Below, in pieces: positions 9,328 through 15,928 of a stretch of 35,069 bases of DNA. A model generated the notes under the pieces. The model saw only the letters and a program-made list of their open reading frames with translations, was not told the DNA's origin and did no database searches. Origin of the DNA: Thermoplasmata archaeon. GTDB taxonomy: Archaea > Thermoplasmatota > Thermoplasmata > Lutacidiplasmatales > SKW197. Within the stretch, counting starts at the first letter, position 1; every line of letters starts with the position of its first letter. Location of the stretch: positions 1 through 35,069 of the forward strand of contig JAVZCK010000020.1 of NCBI GenBank assembly GCA_038874435.1, given 5' to 3'. The translations under genes were made by a program, and so were the position numbers.

Positions 9328-9802
9328 ATTGAGGCACAGACAGAGAGTGAGAGAGAAAGAGGCAAAACGACTGAGTGCAGAGGTTAGTGCATATCTGGGC
9401 TGTGAGGTTAGTTTCCATTCTTTTCCACTGGATGTGGCAGAGTTTGGGGAGTTAAAGGTCCTGCTGCATGCCCAGAGAGCAGTCGGGCTTTTTGTAAATG
9501 GGGTGGCCTTTCCTTCTTTACGGGCTCTACAGGAGTTAAAGCCAGAAAAAAAATTTGTTGAGGTTGACAGTGGAGCAGTAACGTTTCTAGTGAATGGCGC
9601 AGATGTGATGAAGCCAGGAATAGCAGCTTGTGATAGCGGGATTCGTGAGGGCGATGTTGTGTGGGTCAGGGAAGCAGCCCATAAGAAGGCGATTGTTGTC
9701 GGCATTGCTCTGGAGGATGGGGAGAAACTCGGAAACAGGGAAAAGGGCAAGGGTGTGAAAACTGTGCACTGGGTAGGAGATAAGCTCTGGGAGATGTGGT
9801 GA
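9320..9802 (+). CDS. PUA domain protein (archaeal Tma20/MCT-1-like)
   Basis: 160 residues. The basic N-terminal region (residues 1-70) is followed by a PUA RNA-binding domain (about 78-152): [19 protein letters not shown], then PGI, then EGDVVWV. Length and order match the archaeal relatives of eukaryotic MCT-1/Tma20, which act at the ribosome in translation. That role is inferred here. The ATG overlaps the end of the deaminase gene by 8 nt. It sits between alaS and a DUF429 gene in one operon. Confidence 0.8.
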   Translation: MVELRHRQRVREKEAKRLSAEVSAYLGCEVSFHSFPLDVAEFGELKVLLHAQRAVGLFVNGVAFPSLRALQELKPEKKFVEVDSGAVTFLVNGADVMKPGIAACDSGIREGDVVWVREAAHKKAIVVGIALEDGEKLGNREKGKGVKTVHWVGDKLWEMW

Positions 9803-10452
9803 GGGTTTTGGAAACTGTAGCAATAGGAATTGACCTGGCATGGACAAGGAAAAATCCAAGTGCTCTGGCAGTGGTTTCTGATGAACTTGTGCTCATCGAC
9901 TGGGTTCTCTGTTATGAAGATTATGAAATTATAGAGTTTGTGGAAAGGCATAATGCTGAAAATATAATTGTATGCATTGATGCCCCACTTATTTTTCCAG
10001 AGGAAATTACGTCGTTCAGAAAATGCGATGCAATGTTAAGAAAGAGAGGAACAAGAATTTTGCCAGTGCAACAGGCATTTTTTATGAAAAGGTTCGGGTG
10101 CTTGAGAGGCAAAGAAATTGTGAAAATGCTGGAGGAGAAGGGATTTCTGCTTTCGATTCAAAGCCAGCAAAGGCAGATAATTGAAGTTTATCCCCATGCC
10201 ACTTGGAGGAGAATGCTTAGAAAAGTGCCGAAATACAAGAATGTATCTCAGGCAAAAAAGAGGGAAGCCATTGGTTTGCTTTCCCAGTCCTTGGTAAAGG
10301 CAGGGCTGTCAAAAATTGAGGTAATGGATTTGAGAGGCAGTTATGCTGGTGATTTACTGGATGCCACAGTATGTGCTCTTGTTGGAATCTGGCATTCGCA
10401 GGGAAAGACAGAGGTAGTTGGGGATGAGAAAGAGGGTTTCATCGTTTACTGA
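9796..10452 (+). CDS. DUF429 family protein (predicted RNase H-like nuclease)
   Basis: 218 residues. The N-terminal GIDLAW motif, the central CIDAPL motif and the C-terminal DLLDATVCALVG motif, each with an acidic residue, are the hallmarks of DUF429, a family predicted to have an RNase H/actin-like fold. The activity is unproven. The start is GTG at 9796 or 9799; the second gives a GTGA overlap with the PUA gene stop, and GGGAGA at 9789-9794 lies close. This is the last gene of the alaS operon. A T6 run at about 10486-10492, inside the tail of the convergent gene, could end transcription. Confidence 0.8.
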   Translation: MVRVLETVAIGIDLAWTRKNPSALAVVSDELVLIDWVLCYEDYEIIEFVERHNAENIIVCIDAPLIFPEEITSFRKCDAMLRKRGTRILPVQQAFFMKRFGCLRGKEIVKMLEEKGFLLSIQSQQRQIIEVYPHATWRRMLRKVPKYKNVSQAKKREAIGLLSQSLVKAGLSKIEVMDLRGSYAGDLLDATVCALVGIWHSQGKTEVVGDEKEGFIVY

Positions 10453-10463
10453 AACTGGTTTTG

Positions 10464-12317
10464 CTAGTGTTCGATGTTTGAATCTAGATTTTTTAGAATT
10501 TCTTGTATTTCTTCGGCTTTGGTTTTTAGGGCTTTCCTGTTACTGTAAAATTTCAAAGCGTCTTCCAGAATTGCTTTTGCCTCATTTTTTCTTCCGAACT
10601 TGATAAACATTTCAGCCATGTCACAGTAAACCTCTATAGCAGAATCCTCAGCGCCTGCACTTCGATAGAGTTGAATGGCTTCATTGTACGCATCCTCTGC
10701 CTCCTCAATTTTCCCATTTAACCCAAGAATTTCAGCTCTAGCAGAGATGACCTCTGCTTTCTCGTCCCAGAAATCCGTCTCTTCAACAACTTTCATAGCC
10801 TCTTCAATGTAACGGTACGCATTCTCGAAATCTCCTTTTTCTGCATGAATAACACCAATTCTGGCAAGCACAGATGAATACATCCTCTTTTCACCGGTCT
10901 CTTTACAAAGTTCTATTGCAGTCAAGTAGCATTCCATTGCTTTTTCTTCCTGTCCTATTTCATTGTACTCATTTCCCAACCCAGTGAGGGCATAGATTTC
11001 ATAGTACTTATTCCCAGTTCTCCTAGAAATTTCAAGGTCATTCTTAGCATATTCTATTGCCTTTTCATGCTCTCCCATATTAGACCATACACCTGCTAGG
11101 TTATTGTAGGCAGTTGACACACCAGATAAATCACCAATTCCCTCCCAAATTTTTTTTGCAGTTGTGTAGCATTCAACTGCCTTTTCCCAGTCCCCAAGAT
11201 AAAGATACACAATCCCCATATTATTGTAAGTTCCAGCAATGTCCTTTTTGAGATTATGTTTTTTTCTGATTTCAAGGGCTTTTCCAAAGTATTCCAGGGC
11301 TTTGTCTAGTTCGCCAGCAAACCACATACCAGTGCCAGCCCTATGGTATGCAGTCGCAATTGCAATTTCATCCTGTGTGTGCTTCGCACATTCGAGAGCC
11401 TGAAGATAATAGGCAAGCGCTTTTCCAAATTCTCCTGTTTTTTCAAAACAATGACCAATTGCACCAAGCAATTCAGCACGGTGTACATAATTTTCCTCAG
11501 GGATCTGTTTCAGTAGAGATGTCAAAAGCTCAAACGCTTTTTTGAATTCGCCAATAGAAAGGTAGGAATACGCTAGCATTACACAAATCTCCGTGTTTCT
11601 TATCGTATCATTCTCGTTCTCAAGTACCTTCTCGTATGCTACAATTGCCTCCCTAAAATCGGAAGTAATGTATTTACAGTGGCCCATCACGAGGTAAAGT
11701 CCTTTTGTGATTTTTTGTCTGTCTTCTCCATCTGGAAGTTTTTCCATGATGTTAGCCAGTTCATTAGCAAAAAACATCGCATCCTCAATCACATAATTTC
11801 TGAGGGCATTTTCAGCCGCAAGAAGCAAGAATGGCGCTGCTTTTTCATATTCCCCTGCAAGTAAATAATGCTCTCCGATAACTCCTGCAAATCTTTCATT
11901 TTCTCTATGCAGTTCTACTAGTGCATCTCCAGCCATCTTATGAATTTCTTTCCTTCTGGGGAGAATAATCTCAGAGTAAACTGTCTCTCTCAGTAGATTC
12001 TGTGTAAATGAATAGGATTCCTCTGTTTCCTCTTTGAGATAACCTGTATTTATAAGTGTCTCTAAGACATCTAGAAGTTCCTCTTCTTCCATCCTTACTA
12101 CTTTGGTCAAAACAGCATATTCAAAGGTGTTGCCTAGTACTGCACAACTTCTCAGTACTTTTATCTCTCGGTCGCTTAGATTCTTTAACCTATAGTTTAT
12201 AAGATTTTTGACCCCTTCTGGTCCTGGCAAATTCTCTGCATACTTTGGATTTTCAAGTTCAGTTTGTGATGCTTGTTTTAGAAGTCTACACCTCCTCAAC
12301 GAAAAAAGGATTACCAC
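10464..12317 (-). CDS. TPR region of a frame-split STAND-like ATPase
   Basis: 617-residue frame. After about 150 residues of helical, winged-helix-like sequence it carries about ten tetratricopeptide repeats at 40-residue spacing (MalT/LGN-like), for example AYHRAGTGMWFAGELDKALEY and TYNNMGIVYLYLGDWEKAVEC. In families of this type such repeats bind protein or ligand signals. The only upstream start is a GTG at 12317 with no convincing RBS, and it lies 32 nt inside the preceding ATPase frame. From CRLLKQ onward the sequence continues what the ATPase frame should have encoded after FFVEEV. I therefore read the two as one gene (10464-12996, about 840 residues) broken by a +1-type shift near 12286-12297, by mutation, sequence error or programmed shifting. 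Its 3' end faces the DUF429 gene 11 nt away. Confidence 0.75.
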   Translation of the reverse strand: MVILFSLRRCRLLKQASQTELENPKYAENLPGPEGVKNLINYRLKNLSDREIKVLRSCAVLGNTFEYAVLTKVVRMEEEELLDVLETLINTGYLKEETEESYSFTQNLLRETVYSEIILPRRKEIHKMAGDALVELHRENERFAGVIGEHYLLAGEYEKAAPFLLLAAENALRNYVIEDAMFFANELANIMEKLPDGEDRQKITKGLYLVMGHCKYITSDFREAIVAYEKVLENENDTIRNTEICVMLAYSYLSIGEFKKAFELLTSLLKQIPEENYVHRAELLGAIGHCFEKTGEFGKALAYYLQALECAKHTQDEIAIATAYHRAGTGMWFAGELDKALEYFGKALEIRKKHNLKKDIAGTYNNMGIVYLYLGDWEKAVECYTTAKKIWEGIGDLSGVSTAYNNLAGVWSNMGEHEKAIEYAKNDLEISRRTGNKYYEIYALTGLGNEYNEIGQEEKAMECYLTAIELCKETGEKRMYSSVLARIGVIHAEKGDFENAYRYIEEAMKVVEETDFWDEKAEVISARAEILGLNGKIEEAEDAYNEAIQLYRSAGAEDSAIEVYCDMAEMFIKFGRKNEAKAILEDALKFYSNRKALKTKAEEIQEILKNLDSNIEH

Positions 12318-12996
12318 CTGTTTTTTTATAAATTGTGTCTAGGACCTTTTTATGAATCTTCCATGTAGCCAGAAGTTCGCATACAATTTTAGCTGTCTGG
12401 GAAGAAGTGAGTTTCTCGAGAGTAATTGTTCTAATGTTCCTCTCAATATTCAGATTTCGCAGAAACTGAGTAAAATTGTTCTCAACTGTAGTATATTCAC
12501 TTCCATAGGCACATACCACAACCATTCTTAACTTTGCCAGATTTCTGGAGAGATAATGAAGAAAGTTGAGAGTACCTGTATCCGCCCACTGTATATCATC
12601 TACCATGAAAACACAAGTTTGGCCTGCTGCAATTTCCTCAAATCTTCGTAAAAACCTCTCCAGAACCATTGTCTTAGCCCTAGCTAAGGATTCTGCCGCT
12701 TTTTCTTCGCTATGGGAAAAACTAAGGCCGATTGGGAGTGGTTCCAGAGAAGTTTGGGTAGATTTCTGAAGCGCATGTTCTACTGGAGAATATGGAGCAT
12801 CGCCAAGATTACATCTAGCTTGCAATACAAGTGCACCATGCTGGATGGAAAGGGTTGCAAATTCTTGGAGCAAGTGGGTCTTACCAATGCCTGTTTCTCC
12901 AGTAATTAGAAAAAACTTCCCTCTACCAAAACCTGCATCATTTAATGCTGTGGTTAATGTTTCCATTTCTTTTTCTCGTCCTACAAACACTGCCAT
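12286..12996 (-). CDS. AAA_16/STAND-like ATPase domain (N-terminal half of the split gene)
   Basis: 236 residues. It starts FVGREKEME, the usual opening of this ATPase group. The Walker A motif GETGIGKT is near residue 33 and Walker B, CVFMVDDIQWAD, is near 130. It ends GGNPFFVEEV followed by a UAG; relatives continue from this conserved motif into an R-L-L helix, which here lies in the other frame. There is no N-terminal effector or DNA-binding domain, so any output must come from partners or from the C-terminal part. The ATG at 12996 has no strong upstream RBS. It lies 68 nt downstream of the sugar nucleotidyltransferase gene and could share its transcript. Confidence 0.75.
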   Translation of the reverse strand: MAVFVGREKEMETLTTALNDAGFGRGKFFLITGETGIGKTHLLQEFATLSIQHGALVLQARCNLGDAPYSPVEHALQKSTQTSLEPLPIGLSFSHSEEKAAESLARAKTMVLERFLRRFEEIAAGQTCVFMVDDIQWADTGTLNFLHYLSRNLAKLRMVVVCAYGSEYTTVENNFTQFLRNLNIERNIRTITLEKLTSSQTAKIVCELLATWKIHKKVLDTIYKKTGGNPFFVEEV

Positions 12997-13064
12997 CAGC
13001 CATGCAAACAGAATGGATTAGAAAAAGTTTTTTCCTGCGAAATTAGCATCGGAAAATAAGCTCT

Positions 13065-14111
13065 TTAATATATCCCAGCAATCATTGCGCCCTTCAACAC
13101 CGAGTTCTTCTTTATTATCACATTCTCACCGATTATTGAATCCTCCACAACGGCGTTTTCTTCAACCACGCATTTATCTGAAAGAATTGAGTTTTTAATC
13201 TTGCTGCCTTTGCCTATGCGTACACCATGTAAAATCAAAGCCCCTTCGAGGGTGCAGTTCTCCTCAACATTGACACCATCATAAACACAGGCATTCTCCA
13301 CTCTGCATCCACTCATAATCTTAGTACCAGTATCAATATAAACTGGATTTTGCAGGTACACATTCTCCCCGAGGAACGCATTCTCAGAAATAAATTGGCC
13401 CCCAAACTTCTTTTCTGTCATAATTAAATTAGCTTTAAGCAAGTCCAATGGTCTTCCAACATCTAGCCAGGTTCCCGAAATAACCTTCCCATACATCCTG
13501 TAACCCTTTTCTAACAGTATTGGAAACAAATTTTTTGAAAAATCAAATGGTTTGTCGTCTGGCACATATTTGAGCACGTCCTTTTTCAGCACATAAATCC
13601 CAGCATTTATTAGATTGGAAAATACCTGCTCTGGCTTTGGCTTCTCGAGAAAGCGAATAATTCTGCCTTCTTCGTTGAGTCCCACGATTCCAAATTCAGA
13701 GGGATTCTCTACTCTTGTCAATGCCATCGTTACATCTGCTTTTTTCTCAGCATGGTAGGCATAGATCTCTGATAAATTTACATCAGCTAGTACATCCCCA
13801 CTAGCCACGATTACATTCTCTTCAAGATAGGGTAGTACTTTTTTCACAGCTCCAGCAGTACCTGCGGGTACATCTTCAAAAGAATAGAGAATGCTTGCAT
13901 TGTGCTTTGCTCCGGAGCCAATTGTTTTTATAAGTTTATCGGAGAGATAGCCAGTAGTAATTATAATTTCTTTAAAACCAGCACTCACTAGGGAATTAAG
14001 CACATAATCTACGCACCATTTTCCAGCCACTGGCATCAACGGCTTCGGGCGTTTTTCTGTCAAAGGTCTTAATCTTGTTCCCTCACCACCTGCTAGTATC
14101 ACTGCCTTCAC
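13065..14111 (-). CDS. sugar-1-phosphate nucleotidyltransferase with left-handed beta-helix
   Basis: 348 residues. It couples a sugar-1-phosphate to an NTP to make an NDP-sugar for glycan synthesis; the sugar and base cannot be read from sequence (GDP-mannose, dTDP-glucose or UDP-sugar types are all possible). The N-terminal catalytic domain has the signature LAGGEGTRLRPLTEKRPKP, then VPAGTAGAV, ASGDVLADV and FLEKPKP, and ends near 235 with GTWLDVGRP. The C-terminal third (about 245-345) is a hexapeptide left-handed beta-helix, as in bifunctional archaeal enzymes, but it stops at AGIY without a recognisable acetyltransferase extension. It starts 9 nt after the coiled-coil gene, in an operon with larB. 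Confidence 0.88.
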   Translation of the reverse strand: MKAVILAGGEGTRLRPLTEKRPKPLMPVAGKWCVDYVLNSLVSAGFKEIIITTGYLSDKLIKTIGSGAKHNASILYSFEDVPAGTAGAVKKVLPYLEENVIVASGDVLADVNLSEIYAYHAEKKADVTMALTRVENPSEFGIVGLNEEGRIIRFLEKPKPEQVFSNLINAGIYVLKKDVLKYVPDDKPFDFSKNLFPILLEKGYRMYGKVISGTWLDVGRPLDLLKANLIMTEKKFGGQFISENAFLGENVYLQNPVYIDTGTKIMSGCRVENACVYDGVNVEENCTLEGALILHGVRIGKGSKIKNSILSDKCVVEENAVVEDSIIGENVIIKKNSVLKGAMIAGIY

Positions 14112-14120
14112 AGAAATCCC

Positions 14121-15026
14121 TCACGAGGGCCCCATATTTATTTTACCTTTCTTCAGCAGTTCCTCAACACTCTTGTCAGCGAACTCATCATAAACCTTCT
14201 CGTCCATTAAAAGCTTCTTCACCTGTTGGTTATGCTCCTCAATCACTTTCTCTGCTTCTTTTTCTTCCATTCTTAACTCCTTTCTCGTCGTTATTATCTT
14301 CTCCCTCATCTCCTTCGCCTTTAAGTGACATTCTGTGGCTTTACTTTTCAAGTCCATGAATTCTTCATGTTTTTTGTTTGCCTCTGCAATTACATGCGAA
14401 ACCTCATCCACAATGCTCTTTATTCTTTCATTGTATTCCTTCACCTGAGCACTCAAAGTTACGACCTCAGTATGTTCTTTGTTTGCCTCATCAAACAGGT
14501 TTTTTATTGTTTCATCAAGTGTCTTCACATCCTTAATCAGGCCATCTTGCTCACTTAGTAATGCCTTCAACTTCGCAAGTTCAGCTGTCTTTGCCTTAAT
14601 CTGTGCAATTACCTCTCTCTCTTCCTCAAGCGTAAGTTGTGTGGTTTGCTGCTTCTTATCAAGGGCAGCAAGCTCTTCCTCAAGAGTTTTTACTTCTTCT
14701 CCAAGTGTTGGCCTTATTCTGTCCCGTTTCTCTCTTTTCATTGTCACAAGCGCCTTCGCTTTTGCGTTCAGTTCATCCCGTTTTTTTCTATGTAAAGATA
14801 ATTTATCAGCCACTTCGCGTTTTTCTTTCTTCAGATTTTCAATCTGCAGCATCAGCTCTTTCTTCTTCTGGTTCAGCGCGTCCCTTTCAGATTTAACCCT
14901 CTCTGCCTCTGCATTTAATGCATCTCTTTTCTCTATCAATGCCTGGTATTTTTTCTCTGCAGCATACATTTCCTTTCTGACAGCAGCTTTGCGTTTTTCT
15001 TCCTCGCTCATGAACTCTTCCGACAT
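14121..15026 (-). CDS. COG1340-type coiled-coil protein
   Basis: 301 residues, almost entirely heptad-like E/K/L coiled coil, with no transmembrane segment and a short non-coil C-terminus ending in GKINMGPS. Length, composition and the closing pattern (VYDEFADKSVEELLKKGKI) fit COG1340, an archaeal coiled-coil family of unknown function, sometimes mis-annotated as phosphoserine phosphatase. The first 19 nt overlap the end of larB. The alternative ATG at residue 6 would shorten the overlap. Confidence 0.75.
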   Translation of the reverse strand: MSEEFMSEEEKRKAAVRKEMYAAEKKYQALIEKRDALNAEAERVKSERDALNQKKKELMLQIENLKKEKREVADKLSLHRKKRDELNAKAKALVTMKREKRDRIRPTLGEEVKTLEEELAALDKKQQTTQLTLEEEREVIAQIKAKTAELAKLKALLSEQDGLIKDVKTLDETIKNLFDEANKEHTEVVTLSAQVKEYNERIKSIVDEVSHVIAEANKKHEEFMDLKSKATECHLKAKEMREKIITTRKELRMEEKEAEKVIEEHNQQVKKLLMDEKVYDEFADKSVEELLKKGKINMGPS

Positions 15027-15769
15027 TTCCTCGCCTCGCTGATCTGTTTAACAATAAGGTATGAGATAACTGCAGCTGTAAATCCAGCATCAATGTTCAC
15101 TACACAAACTGGGGTGCAGGACTGAAGCATTGTGGAAAGGGCTGCCTCCCCACTGCCTGCATGCCCATAACCAATAGACACAGGAACTCCGATCACAATC
15201 TTGTTTACAAGGGCAGCCACAAGCGTTGGCAATGTGCCTTCTCTACCAGCTACCACAATGTAACAATCCACATCTCTCATTTTTTCTAGTACTTTAATGA
15301 TTCTGTGTGGCCCAGCGACACCCACATCATAGGCCATTTTTGTTTTACAACCCAGAACCTCAAGGATTGCTTTTGCTTCCTCTGCTACTCTTAGGTCGCC
15401 AGTACCACCAGTGATTATTCCAACTGTACCTTCAATCTCAATTTCGGGTTTAAATTTACCAGCATAAAACACCCTACCCTTCTCATAATACGCCCCACCT
15501 ATTTCTTTTCCCAACCTCTCGGCAAACTTCGAAGAGCATCTAGACACAATTGCATAACCTAGAACTTCCACATTCTTTTTGACAATTTCTGCAAGTATTT
15601 CCTCATCTTTGGTATCTCCAAGAATCACTTCTGGAATGCCTGTGCGTTCCTTCCTGAACAAATCATAATTTACATACTCTCCAATAGACAGGACTTTCTG
15701 GGTGAGCAATTTTTCCGCATCCTCTATGGAAATTTTTCCGTTTTTCAGCTCCTCAAGAATCTTACGCAT
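15008..15769 (-). CDS. larB: LarB, nickel-pincer nucleotide biosynthesis carboxylase
   Basis: 253 residues. LarB carboxylates nicotinic acid adenine dinucleotide, the first step to the nickel-pincer cofactor of lactate racemase-type enzymes. The PurE/AIR-carboxylase-like domain occupies about 120-245: GIITGGTGDLRVAEEA, DVGVAGPHRI, VVAGREGTLPTLVAALV and PVSIGYG. The N-terminal helical domain begins ILEELKNGKISIEDAEKLL, typical of the family. TATA-like TTTTTAAG (minus strand, 15797-15804) lies about 31 nt upstream of the ATG, indicating a leaderless start. No larC, larE or larA homologue lies in this window. Confidence 0.9.
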   Translation of the reverse strand: MRKILEELKNGKISIEDAEKLLTQKVLSIGEYVNYDLFRKERTGIPEVILGDTKDEEILAEIVKKNVEVLGYAIVSRCSSKFAERLGKEIGGAYYEKGRVFYAGKFKPEIEIEGTVGIITGGTGDLRVAEEAKAILEVLGCKTKMAYDVGVAGPHRIIKVLEKMRDVDCYIVVAGREGTLPTLVAALVNKIVIGVPVSIGYGHAGSGEAALSTMLQSCTPVCVVNIDAGFTAAVISYLIVKQISEARKCRKSS

Positions 15770-15796
15770 ATACAGGAACAGGATAATACAGAGTGC

Positions 15797-15804
15797 TTAA
15801 AAAC
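15797..15804 (-). promoter_or_regulatory. TATA-like element upstream of larB
   Basis: On the minus strand TTTTTAAG lies 28-35 nt before the larB ATG at 15769, in the 159-nt gap (15770-15928) after the surface-protein gene. That gap is A/T-rich and holds nothing else I can name. Confidence 0.4.
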
Positions 15805-15928
15805 TTTCTCATCTGCGTTGTGGAGATATCCAATGAAATTGATATCGAAACAAAACCTACAGAGAGTACATACCCAATATCAAGTTTGACATCCAAAAAA
15901 AGATAAGAAATTAAAAAGCGAAAAATGT

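Noticed and set aside
8995-9951. 318-residue minus-strand frame opposite the dCMP deaminase, PUA and DUF429 genes.
   Set aside because: It lies entirely over two or three recognised plus-strand genes and shows no recognisable domain.
12300-12310. Slippery heptamer U UUU UUC in the ATPase frame as a -1 programmed frameshift site.
   Set aside because: The downstream TPR frame is +1 relative to the ATPase frame, so a -1 slip here would not enter it, and the conserved FFVEEV after it is still in the original frame.
14479-15042. 187-residue plus-strand frame opposite the coiled-coil gene.
   Set aside because: Serine/phenylalanine-rich shadow of a lysine/glutamate-rich coiled coil.
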